This document shows, piece by piece, positions 27,458-36,700 of a DNA stretch of 64,000 bases. Numbering within the stretch: the stretch's first letter is position 1; each line of letters opens with the position of its first letter. The position numbers and the translations under genes are program-made. The notes under the pieces are model-generated. The model was not told where the DNA came from, ran no database searches, and worked only from the letters and a program-made list of their open reading frames with translations. Source of the stretch: JAFMDF01 sp965277445 (lineage in GTDB: Bacteria; Bacteroidota; Bacteroidia; Chitinophagales; Saprospiraceae); assembly GCA_965277445.1 (NCBI GenBank), contig CBDICY010000013.1:1178001-1242000 (forward strand). The letters are read 5' to 3'.

Positions 27458-27610
27458 TCCAAGGCGACCACCTCAAAATTTTCTGCCTTTAATACCTTGT
27501 AGTAGGGTTAAGTAGTCAGATAAGACAAAAAATGTTAGGATTTGCCTGGATGATTTTATTAAAATCTTAAATTTAAAGAGTAAATAAGCGCTTTTTAATT
27601 AAAAATAATG

Positions 27611-27618
27611 TAGTTTTG
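27611..27618 (+). promoter_or_regulatory. candidate rplS promoter
   Basis: TAGTTTTG fits TAnnTTTG. The -33 region is only T-rich (CTTTTT at 27591-27596), so support is partial. It predicts a start near 27625 and a ~118-base structured leader. Confidence 0.4.
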
Positions 27619-27621
27619 CAC

Positions 27622-27710
27622 TCCTTTTAGGAAAATCCCAAAAGGGTTATTTATTTAAAATCCACAAAAAAATAATGTCGGCATAAATTTTTAATTAAAT
27701 TTTACCCGAC
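27622..27710 (+). promoter_or_regulatory. structured leader of rplS
   Basis: Three stems occur in succession: TCC-TTTTA-GGA (27622-27632), CCC-AAAA-GGG (27637-27646), and a long-range GTCGG/CCGAC pair (27677-27681 with 27706-27710) extended by TAAA/TTTA. The two small CCC/GGG hairpins resemble one in the rplU-rpmA interval near 48043. An autoregulatory ribosomal-protein leader is possible. Confidence 0.4.
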
Positions 27711-27742
27711 CTCTTAATTTTAATTGTTAAAAAGTCTTAGTG

Positions 27743-28099
27743 ATGGATGCTATCAAATTTGTTCAAGAACAATTAGCTAACAAAAGTGAACACCCTACTT
27801 TTCGTCCAGGGGATACCGTAGCTGTTTCTTTAAAGATTAAGGAAGGTGAAAAAGAACGTATTCAGGTTTACCGTGGAGACGTGATCCAAATTAAAGGACA
27901 TGGTGCTACCAAAACCTTTACAGTTAGGAAAATGTCTAACGGTGTAGGCGTAGAAAGAATTTTACCTTTATCTTCTCCAGCAATTGCAGAAATTAAAGTA
28001 TTAAAAAGAGGTAAAGTTAGACGTGCTAAATTATATTACTTACGTGATTTAGTAGGTAAGAAAGCAAGAATTAAAGAACGTAAGTTCATTAAGAAATAA
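27743..28099 (+). CDS. rplS: 50S ribosomal protein L19
   Basis: 118 residues at the 30S-50S interface. Motifs FRPGDTVAV, ERIQVYRGDVI, FTVRKMSNGVGVERILPL and RRAKLYYLRDL are typical of bL19. An overlapping GTG at 27740 would add one residue; ATG 27743 fits the family start. A terminator follows at 28133. Confidence 0.97.
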   Translation: MDAIKFVQEQLANKSEHPTFRPGDTVAVSLKIKEGEKERIQVYRGDVIQIKGHGATKTFTVRKMSNGVGVERILPLSSPAIAEIKVLKRGKVRRAKLYYLRDLVGKKARIKERKFIKK

Positions 28100-28132
28100 T
28101 CGAATTCACATCAATTATTATATTATATCCAG

Positions 28133-28172
28133 AGGGGCTGGCACGGGTTGTGTTAGCCCCTTTGATCTTTTT
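28133..28172 (+). terminator. terminator after rplS
   Basis: AGGGGCT (28133-28139) pairs with AGCCCCT (28155-28161), followed by TTGATCTTTTT. Confidence 0.6.
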
Positions 28173-28200
28173 GGCTTTTCAATCTGTCGATTATAAAAAT

Positions 28201-28307
28201 CTAAAATCATAGTTCATAAATCTTATATCATAAATCCATTTAGATAAAACGTGATAGACCAACCCGTTCCAGTCTGGCGGATTTAAGATTTAAGATTTAT
28301 GATTTGG
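28201..28307. repeat. imperfect inverted repeat of AAATCTTA/TAAGATTT words
   Basis: ATCATAGTTCATAAATCTTA on the left is partly complementary to TTTAAGATTTAAGATTTATG on the right. It fills the convergent junction between rplS and the LVIVD protein. Confidence 0.45.
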
Positions 28308-28339
28308 AATAGCCAATCAACCTAGTCTTCATTCCTTCC

Positions 28340-29935
28340 TTAAAACTTCACCACCTTTTTAGTCAAAATATTTCCTTTACGCTCTTGTATCAAAATAGTA
28401 TAAACCGCACTACTTAAATCATTGGTTTGGATGGTCAAACAATCCGAGCCACAACGACTAATCGTAGGCTCAATAACCTGTCCAAGTGGATTAATTAGTT
28501 GAATAGCAGCAATAGATAATTCAATTAATTGCCTACCGATTAGCTTAAGTTCGTTGGCAAAAGGATTAGGGTAGACTAAAAGAGATTCATTAGACGAAGA
28601 GTTGATTGTTAATGTATTATAGGTTGTTTCTATTGCAATTGCTTCCTTTTCTTCCGCTGCTTTGATGCCATCAAAAGCAACAGGCATAGGACAAGCTTGA
28701 ATAGCGGCACTAAATTGACTACCTGCTTCTGCATGAAATCCAGGCTCTAGCAGAATACCTTCATCAGAATGGGTCGTAATATTTTCTCCAGCCGTAAAAT
28801 TTCTGCCAGAATAGACCATTTTTCGACAGTAGCCTAAATCAAAAGTAGGTTTGAGTATAAATAATCCATTATTAATATCCGAAGCAATAATATGCCCTGA
28901 TGGAAAAAACGGAAAAACGCCCCAACTTCCCTTATAACCGCTATAATTGGTATTGCTTGGATAGGTATCGTAATAGCCTACTTTGAAAGGATTAGCAGGG
29001 TCTGAAATGTCATAAATTTGCACCCCTTCGTGGTAATAAGAAACAACTACATATTGATCCCGAATAATAAAGGAATTATGTGGGATACTATTAGTCGCCA
29101 CGCCTGCTTCTAGCGTGGATTTAAAGGTAGCTGTGACGTTAATATCCGTTAGGTCAGACACGTCGACTACTTTCATGGCTGATCCATGATTTTCATCTGC
29201 CATCGTCAACACATTTCCGTTTTCAGACAACCAACTGCTATGATTTAAACCTGCCCCTACATAACCAGACAAACTACCCAATGTTTTAATACTGTTGACA
29301 TCAGAGAGATCATAAACCACTAATTTACTTTTATAAATATGGGAAGCATAAGCAATATGATCTCGCACATAAATGTCATGAATATAACCATCCGACAAAG
29401 AAATATTTTTTAGTAGCGTAGGATTGGCTGGGTTCCCCTTTAAATCTAGTACGACAATATTCGCTTGATTCGTACCTACTGCATATAATCGACTATGTGC
29501 TTCATCAATGAAAATATTATGGCAATTGGAAAAAAAGGCTCGACTATCATATACTTTGGTCACCGAGTTCGGTAAGTCGGAAAGATCAAAAATTTGTAAA
29601 CTTCCATTACCACCCTCTGAAACACTATAGGCATAATGTCGATAGGTTTTAATATCTCGCCATAGCGATTGGGTAGCACCTGCTATTCTGCTTACTTCTA
29701 CAGGATTTTCGGGGTCTCTAATGTCCACAAAATGGGTATAATTTACGGAGCCAATAATCCCATATTCATTAAAATCTTCATCTGTATAGCCCCAAATATC
29801 ATTAAAAGACAAACCACTTTGTACAGGCAAGCTATTGTCATCCCAATTGCCTGTAAGGTTTACATTACTCGATACTTGTGAAAAACTAAGGGTACTAATA
29901 AATAAAAATAAATTACTAATAAACAATTTGGACAT
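28340..29935 (-). CDS. choice-of-anchor B / LVIVD-repeat surface protein with T9SS sorting domain
   Basis: 531 residues. Signal peptide MSKLFISNLFLFISTLSFSQ. A beta-propeller-like domain of repeated segments (VDIRDPENPVEVSRI, QIFDLSDLPNSV, VVDVSDLTDINV, QIYDISDPANPFKVGYY) matches LVIVD/choice-of-anchor B proteins. Around 385-410 a motif LLEPGFHAEAGSQFSA follows, common in Bacteroidota adhesin stalks, then a C-terminal type IX sorting domain with VYPNPFANELKL. Exported and surface-attached; ligand unknown. A long AT-rich region without genes lies upstream. Confidence 0.85.
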   Translation of the reverse strand: MSKLFISNLFLFISTLSFSQVSSNVNLTGNWDDNSLPVQSGLSFNDIWGYTDEDFNEYGIIGSVNYTHFVDIRDPENPVEVSRIAGATQSLWRDIKTYRHYAYSVSEGGNGSLQIFDLSDLPNSVTKVYDSRAFFSNCHNIFIDEAHSRLYAVGTNQANIVVLDLKGNPANPTLLKNISLSDGYIHDIYVRDHIAYASHIYKSKLVVYDLSDVNSIKTLGSLSGYVGAGLNHSSWLSENGNVLTMADENHGSAMKVVDVSDLTDINVTATFKSTLEAGVATNSIPHNSFIIRDQYVVVSYYHEGVQIYDISDPANPFKVGYYDTYPSNTNYSGYKGSWGVFPFFPSGHIIASDINNGLFILKPTFDLGYCRKMVYSGRNFTAGENITTHSDEGILLEPGFHAEAGSQFSAAIQACPMPVAFDGIKAAEEKEAIAIETTYNTLTINSSSNESLLVYPNPFANELKLIGRQLIELSIAAIQLINPLGQVIEPTISRCGSDCLTIQTNDLSSAVYTILIQERKGNILTKKVVKF

Positions 29936-30594
29936 GATGGTACTCGCGTTTAGTCAATTTGTAAGGGATAATCAGCTAAAGAATTGATAGTACAAAAAAA
30001 TATTATTGTAAGTCTAATATCCGTATTCTTTCATTCATCTGTGGTATTGAATACTATCACGGATAAGTGAAGGACAGGGGTAGGTAATACTTTATACCTT
30101 GTATTGGTGTTGTATACCAATTAAATATGGAGTGTTATTAGGCGGATCTGTGAAAAGACTTATTTCAATAGTTAATTGGAGGTTTGTTTTAACAAAGGTA
30201 AGGATTATTTAATAAATATATATATGTATAAAAGAAAATGACGGATGCATTGCTTTTACCATAGATTGGATTTTTCTTGGATATTTTAAATTTTAAATTG
30301 GTTACAATAGTGCTTAGTTTAAAGATGTTGTTTTCAAAACATATCTCTATTGCTTATTCAAAATTATAGTAACAAGTAGTATTTTAAAACCGATTATCGG
30401 TAAAGGCGGGTAAAATACGGTTAAGGAAGACTAAAATACAGGTTTGTGTAAATGGTGATTTTTGTAATGAAGAAGACAGCATTCTAACTGTAGAAATTAT
30501 TCAAAACAATAAATAAGCTTATCTGTTCGTAAAGTTATGGGTTGTTATAATGGATTAACAACTACTTTTTTTTATTAAATAAATGCCTGAGTAA
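29936..30594. other. divergent intergenic region
   Basis: 659 bases between the LVIVD protein and the lipoprotein. Strongly AT-rich with no open frame, strong hairpin or clear promoter; nothing further seen. Confidence 0.35.
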
Positions 30595-31089
30595 ATGAAA
30601 GTTAATACTTTAAATTTTTTGTCTGCCTGTTTAATGGGCATCGGCTTGATGTTGATTAATGCTTGTAATAGCGATACCATAGCAGATTTGCCAACGCCAG
30701 ACGCTAGAGAAATTTGGACAGGCGCTACGATTACTTTCGAAAAAGTAGCAGGAACAAGTGCCCAAGATGCAGCTAATCAAGATAGAATAACGGATGAAGT
30801 CTGGATTACTCGTGCTAATGATGGCGGAGAAATTTATAATGCTAAAATAGAAGATGGTTCAGAGAAAGGAAGTAGCCCTAAAGGTACGCAATGGGCAATT
30901 GGGACGATCGACAATATTGATAACCTAAGTTTTAAATCTTTTAGAGATGCAGTTGATAAACCTAAAGAGGTTGTTGGAAAAGACTTAGTTCTTTTTCTAA
31001 CGGAAGAGGAAATATTTATTTCGGTTAAATTTACGGCGTGGACAGGCGGAAAAGGCGGTGGATTTGCTTATGAAAGATCGACGAAATAA
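30595..31089 (+). CDS. lipoprotein, function unknown
   Basis: 164 residues. A signal peptide with lipobox LINAC (Cys24) predicts a membrane-anchored lipoprotein. The mature part starts NSDTIADLPTPDAREIWTGA, is acidic, and ends with a Gly-rich WTGGKGGGFAYERS stretch. No family was recognised. It converges on the DUF6089 gene across an interlocked inverted repeat. Confidence 0.75.
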   Translation: MKVNTLNFLSACLMGIGLMLINACNSDTIADLPTPDAREIWTGATITFEKVAGTSAQDAANQDRITDEVWITRANDGGEIYNAKIEDGSEKGSSPKGTQWAIGTIDNIDNLSFKSFRDAVDKPKEVVGKDLVLFLTEEEIFISVKFTAWTGGKGGGFAYERSTK

Positions 31090-31099
31090 TAAGATGAAT

Positions 31100-31161
31100 G
31101 GTTATATTGTTTTACTGCTATATGGTTAATTTCAGCAATGAAACAATATAACCATATAGCA
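31100..31161. repeat. interlocked inverted repeats at a convergent junction
   Basis: GGTTATATTGTTT (31100-31112) is complementary to 31141-31153, and TGCTATATGGTTA (31116-31128) to 31149-31161. The right-hand arms overlap by five bases, so only one hairpin can form at a time. Confidence 0.65.
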
Positions 31162-31163
31162 AT

Positions 31164-32024
31164 TTAAAAAGTAGGACATCCCGTTTTACCACCTTTAGAT
31201 CGTCGTCTTCCTCCGTTTAGTCCATTGTCTAAGAAATTATAAGAAAGGGTAACTCCTAAAATAAAATACCAATCGCTCGCATTATTATCTCCTCTCGCAA
31301 GTCCGGCTACATTGGTACCCAAATTATTAGCGCCTTGATTACTCAACTGAATCGTTTCTAAGGTCGCACCTTCTGCGGCAAAAGCATCATTCCCTGGATA
31401 AGTTAGACTAACATCATCTAAATAATCAGTAAATAATTTTCTTGCGCCAACTTCTACGCCAAGATTTAAGGTCTCTGTTAAAGTATATTTAACCCCCAGG
31501 CCGAAAGGAATCGCAAACTGATTCAATTTATAAGGCGTTCGTTCAGGCAAAGAAGCTAAATTTTGCCCTTCTGTGCCAAGTGGTTGCAAGTCGAATAATT
31601 GTCCATTAAGATCCCCTTGCGGATTAAATTGAAAAAAGGCAATTCCACCAAATAAATAAGGGGAAAAAGTAGATGTATAATTATAAGGTTGATAGCCTAA
31701 AATGTTAAATTCTCCAATTAAGCCCACTTCGTAAATATCTGATTGGAAATTTAAATTTCGGTCTATGATAGCGACATTGCCTGAATTTCTATCTGCGCCT
31801 GAAACGGTAGTGTAATTAAATCCTAACCGAACCGCTACTAAATCGTTGACATTATATTTAGCGAAAGCACCCGCAGCTATATTCGTTTCTTTTAAGTAAA
31901 TCTGACTAGAATTAGCGGAAAGTTCCCCTAAATAATTAGAACCACCTACTAAGAGTCCTGCCTCAAAGTGTTGGGCTATTAAAAAGGTGGGTAAACAAAA
32001 AATTAGAAGTCCTATATATTTCAT
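31164..32024 (-). CDS. DUF6089-family outer-membrane beta-barrel protein
   Basis: 286 residues from ATG 32024, which gives the clean signal peptide MKYIGLLIFCLPTFLIAQ; the frame extends to 32075 but without a signal-like start. The mature protein begins HFEAGLLVGGSNYLGEL and shows alternating beta-strands with LFTDYLDDVSLTYP, the DUF6089 hallmark. It ends GCPTF like its paralogue at 42762-43670. Predicted porin-like or type IX-associated barrel; function unproven. Confidence 0.85.
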   Translation of the reverse strand: MKYIGLLIFCLPTFLIAQHFEAGLLVGGSNYLGELSANSSQIYLKETNIAAGAFAKYNVNDLVAVRLGFNYTTVSGADRNSGNVAIIDRNLNFQSDIYEVGLIGEFNILGYQPYNYTSTFSPYLFGGIAFFQFNPQGDLNGQLFDLQPLGTEGQNLASLPERTPYKLNQFAIPFGLGVKYTLTETLNLGVEVGARKLFTDYLDDVSLTYPGNDAFAAEGATLETIQLSNQGANNLGTNVAGLARGDNNASDWYFILGVTLSYNFLDNGLNGGRRRSKGGKTGCPTF

Positions 32025-32465
32025 AATTGATGGTAAAAAATGATCAATAATTAATTCGAGAATAAAATTAAACAAAAAACTAGAAAATTAACATCAAAAA
32101 TTGTGTCACTTATTAGATAGAACGGCATTAAATGATGGAAAATGACAGATGTCCTCAAAAAAAAATAGGTAACCCCATGTTTATGGGGTTTCGTCACCTT
32201 TTATTTAATTTTATCTTTGTGTTATAAAAAGGGGGGAATCATTAAATTGTTATTTTATTATCAACCCCAAAAAAAAGAATCCCTCCTTTTTTTATTATTC
32301 AAAACTTGAAATAAACTATTAACATATCCAAAAAGTATTTTAAAACCCATTATTAAAACCAGCACTAAACCCCACAAAATGACAAACAAAAGATAAGCAA
32401 TTAAATCTTGCTTTATTGAGAGAGTTTAATTAAAAGGGCGATGTTTATACATTGCCCTTTGTTTT
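32025..32465. other. intergenic region with an orphan promoter and terminators
   Basis: 441 bases between two minus-strand genes. It contains an AACCCCAT/ATGGGGTT stem (32171-32190; poly-T follows on the minus strand), a plus-strand promoter match (32189-32219), a second G/C stem (32226-32295) and a terminator (32434-32468). Listed separately below. Confidence 0.4.
32171..32190 (-). terminator. hairpin with minus-strand T tract
   Basis: AACCCCAT-GTTT-ATGGGGTT is a perfect 8-bp stem. On the minus strand it is followed by ACCTATTTTTTTT, the form of an intrinsic terminator. It lies ~280 bases after the metallo-beta-lactamase gene end. Confidence 0.5.
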
Positions 32466-32468
32466 TTA
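32189..32468 (+). ncRNA. candidate small RNA transcription unit
   Basis: A TTTC-20 bases-TATCTTTG promoter match (32189-32219) points rightward into non-coding sequence. A 12-bp stem pairs AAAAAGGGGGGA (32226-32237) with TCCCTCCTTTTT near 32280-32291. The unit ends at AAAGGGC..GCCCTTTGTTTTTT (about 32436-32468), a terminator. No ORF is visible on this strand, so a ~70- or ~245-base RNA is inferred, antisense to the end of the neighbouring gene. Confidence 0.35.
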
Positions 32469-33218
32469 CCCCTTCCTAAACATATCTACCGTATAATTCA
32501 AAAGCGCCGTATCTCCCGCTTGACCATGTCCAGGCACAACAACCTTCACCTGAGGAAATGCCTTCTTTACTTTCAAAACAGTTTTACTCCATTTGTTAAC
32601 CGAAGCATCTGCCAAATTCCCCTTACCAGCTTTCAAAGATTTTATCATACAGCCGCCAAAGAGTACCGCTTCCGAAGGAATATAAGCGACCAAATTATCT
32701 GCACTATGTGCTTTCCCAAAATAACGACAAGAGACGGACTGAGCACCAACTAATAAGTCTAGGGATTTTCTAAAACCGTGTCGGGGAACTGTTACACCAT
32801 TTTTTCGAGCCAATTTTTGACAGCGTTTGGTGGCATAAGACGGAATACCTAACTGATGGAGTGTTTTTAAACCACCTAAACAATCTACATGATGGTGATT
32901 GATGACAACTGCCTTAATGTTTTTTTTCAAATCTTGTTGAATCCAATGGACTAATAACAAAGTTAGCGAGTCATTGGCAGGTGTATCCATCAAGATGACT
33001 TCTTGGCCATTTGCGTAAATTAGCCCATTGCTAGCTACTCTTCCAAAACCAGTAAAGGTAGTCCAAGATTTATGGATATAAACATCGTTTTGTAAAGGGA
33101 TAATTTTTAAATCAGCGCCGATGGAGGTTGGAGCATTATTTGTCTGTCCAAATCCAATTTGTGACAGACTTACGAATAGGAGGGATTTACAAAAGATAAG
33201 TAAAAAGGTATTTTTCAT
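32466..33218 (-). CDS. subclass B1-like metallo-beta-lactamase
   Basis: 250 residues with a signal peptide (to about SQIGFGQ, residue 25), so periplasmic. The zinc sites of subclass B1 enzymes are all present: His108, His110 and Asp112 in NHHHVDCLGG, His171 in GKAHSADN, Cys190 in LFGGCMIKS and His231 in PGHGQAGD. Family knowledge predicts hydrolysis of beta-lactams including carbapenems; actual substrates are unproven. No mobile element or resistance context is adjacent, so it looks resident. An orphan promoter and terminator lie just downstream. Confidence 0.85.
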   Translation of the reverse strand: MKNTFLLIFCKSLLFVSLSQIGFGQTNNAPTSIGADLKIIPLQNDVYIHKSWTTFTGFGRVASNGLIYANGQEVILMDTPANDSLTLLLVHWIQQDLKKNIKAVVINHHHVDCLGGLKTLHQLGIPSYATKRCQKLARKNGVTVPRHGFRKSLDLLVGAQSVSCRYFGKAHSADNLVAYIPSEAVLFGGCMIKSLKAGKGNLADASVNKWSKTVLKVKKAFPQVKVVVPGHGQAGDTALLNYTVDMFRKG

Positions 33219-33764
33219 AGTTGTAAAAAGTTAAATCAATTAAATCAATTAAATCCACTAAATAAAGTAGTTGGTGGACAGGTATTGGTCGTTGGATAAT
33301 AGGATCAGTCTTTATTTTGTAAATTTTAAAAAGAAGAAAACGAGGATTATTACAAAATTTTTGACAAAAATAAGTGAAAAGTAGGGTTTCCGAAGCTCGG
33401 TCACAAAAAGTATTGAATTATAGGATTTTATTATCATAAAGTGTTGGAAATCAATATTTGTTTTTTATTTACTGAAATTAAACGATGTCACTAACAATTT
33501 GAATATTGTAAAATGAGTATATTTGTACCACTTTTGCCTAATATTTTTTAAAAAAATTGCTAAAAAATTAAAAGTGACAAGCTTTTTTTTTGGATAAACT
33601 TTGATATGCTACTATCTTTGAGTCATCAAACAATTTTACCCACCACACCTCCTAACTAACTCCCAACTTTTAAGATTCTTTTCCCTCCTTTAAATTTTTC
33701 TTAAAAAATCAACCTCCTTCCCCTTTTCTTATAACCTACTATACTCCCCAAAAATAGCGCAATC
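33219..33764. other. divergent region MBL/metalloprotease
   Basis: 546 AT-rich bases. A plus-strand promoter (33613-33620) is the only element seen. Confidence 0.35.
33588..33620 (+). promoter_or_regulatory. promoter candidate for the secreted metalloprotease
   Basis: TATCTTTG at 33613-33620 fits TAnnTTTG and an upstream TTTTTTGG block sits about 21 bases earlier. It predicts a ~138-base leader. Confidence 0.5.
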
Positions 33765-36700
33765 ATGACAACGACATTAAAAGTATGCACTAGCATCTTA
33801 ATAGGATTTTTATGTGCAGTCACAACGATTAATTTACAAGCTTCAACTATATATACTTACCCAACGGTGGAACTCTTCGAAAATATCCACTCGGGGGCAG
33901 ATAAAAAACGATTTGTAGAAGATGCTACTTATTTCACTTTAAATGAGAAAGCATTAGCACAAATCAATCAACAAAAACTAGAAACAATGACGTTGCAAAT
34001 TCCTTTTGGAACGTCGAAAAGATTGACCGTCAACTTAGAGAAAGTTAATTTTTTAGCCAATGACTTTAAGGTAGTCGTTCAATCAGAAGATTCACACAAT
34101 ACCCTTTCTTATTCCCCTAACCTCTTTTATCGAGGTGCTATTTTAGGAGTAAAGGACGCCATAGTCACAATTAACTTCTTTCAGGAGTCAATGACTGGTG
34201 TTCTTTCCCTGAATGGCGAAAATTACAACATCGGTCAGTATGGAGCGACGGATGCAAACACACATGTACTTTATCAAGAAAGAAATTTAAACGCCTCTAA
34301 TCCCTTTTCTTGTTCTACAGAAGATTTGAAAGAGATGGTGATTACAAGAGAAGGTAATAGCGGTGCTCGTTCTAAAAATACAGTTGAAGTTTATGTAGAA
34401 TGTGATTATGAATTATTCAAAGCCAATGGATCTTCTGCGCAAAAGACTGTTGATTTTGCGACTGGTTTATTTAACGTTGTTTCTGCGATTTATGCAATTG
34501 ATGATATTGATGTTCAAGTATCTGAAATAAAAATTTGGTCTACTGCTGACCCTTACCCTACCAATTCTGCGAAAGCGGCTAGAGATGCTTTCGGCAGGTC
34601 TTTAAATGGAAATTTTAACGGAGACGTTGCTCACCTTTTATCTAATTACAAAGTAAATGGTACGGTGCCAAATGGTGGTTCTGCAAATATCGACGCTTTA
34701 TGTGATAAAGAAAAAGCGGTTGGATATACAAATATTACCACTAGCTATAGAGACTATCCAACTTATTCTTGGACGGCTTACGCAGTAACCCACGAAATTG
34801 GTCATAACTTAGGTTCTGCACACACACATAGTTGTTTATGGCCTACTGGCCCAATCGACAATTGCTGGTGTCCAGAAGGCGATTGTGACCAAGGAGCAGA
34901 GCCTGTATCTACAGGAGGAACCGTCATGAGCTACTGCCACTTAAATCCACAATGGACAAACGATTGCGATTTATCTGCTTCTAATCCGGGTATCAATTTA
35001 GCAGGTGGTTTTGGATCATTACCAGGCGCTTTGATTCGATCTAGAATTGCCAATGCCAACTGTTTAGGCGGAAATGGTGGCGTTACTTTACCTTTTCAAG
35101 CTAACGCCAATGTAACAGACGAAGCTTGTAACCAACGAAACGGTGCTATTAAATTAACGGTAAGCTACGGTCAAACACCCTATACTTACCAATGGAGCAA
35201 TGGAGCAAGCACAAAGGATTTAACAAATATTGCAGCTGGAAGTTATAGCTGTGTTATTACGGATGCTAAAGGAAATAGAACAAATATTACTGTAACTGTA
35301 AGAGGTTCTGAACCATTTGAGATGAGCGCAGGCTCTGATCAAATCATTGGTTGTGCTGAACCAATTGTTACTTTAGATGGTAGCGATTCTCCAAAAGGGT
35401 TTTCTTATAACTACTTATGGACCAGTTTAGATGCTAGATTATATGGCAATGTAAGAAAAGAAAGGGTGTCCGTTTCTGAGCCAGGTACTTATGTCTTGAC
35501 GATTAGTCATGATAATACGGGATGTGTGGTAAGCGATACCGTTGTAGTAATGGAAGATTTTTCTACACCAACAGCCAATATATCTGCGGGGACTTTATCT
35601 TGTGCGAACGATCATACGACCATTAATTTAGCTTCTAGTAGCGATATTGCTACTTACGAATGGACAGGGCCAAATGGATATACCTCAACTGTTGCTAATC
35701 CCTACGTAGAAAAAGCAGGTATTTATAAAGTAATTTTAACAGGAACAAACGGTTGTACAACGGAGGAAGGTGTAGAGGTCATTGAAAACACAGGAACTAT
35801 TACACCTGTTGCTCAAGGAGGCACGATTACTTGTGCAACTACGAGAGTTCAATTAATTTCAAGTGCAGGAACTACTGCTACTTATAACTGGACAGGGCCA
35901 AATAATTTTACGTCTACTTTACAAAATCCAATGGTAGACGAAGCGGGTACTTACATCTTAGAAGTGATTGCGGAGAATGGTTGTACAGGAGAAACAAATG
36001 TGGTAGTAACTGCGGAGAATAACGTGCCAACAATCGCTGCGGAAGGTGGTATGATTAATTGTGGGGAAACCGATACACAATTAAGCGCAACTGCTTCGAC
36101 TACGGTAACTTATAACTGGACAGGGCCAAACAATTTTCAATCTGCTGCACAAAATCCAATCGTAACAGCAGCAGGTCAATATAATGTAAAGGTAACCGCA
36201 ATCAACGGTTGTACGAGTGAAACAAGCGTACTAGTGATGCAAGAAAATGAGCAACCAACAATCGTTGCTAAAGGGGGGATGTTAGATTGCAATCACCCAA
36301 CGACTACTTTTGTTGTAAACACCGAAGCAACCGATTTAACCTATAGTTGGACGGGACCAAATGGTTTTAGGTCTAGTGAAAAAACACCAACTGTTGATGT
36401 AGCAGGTAACTACCAATTAGTTGCTGGAAAAGGAGCAGGTTGTATGACGACTGTAGATGTAATTGTAGAAGAAAATTATACGACACCAATCGTTGCCATT
36501 AAAGGAGAAAACATCACTTGTGCTAAAGAGCAGGTAACTTTAAAAGTATTATCGAATGATAATATTCAAACGTATACTTGGGCAAATGCCAATGGCAAAA
36601 TTAGTACAGATCAAGAAATTGCGGTAACAGAAGCTGGGACTTATGAGTTGACCGTTACGAATGAAAATGGATGTACAACTAGCGAAACATTTACGGTAAA

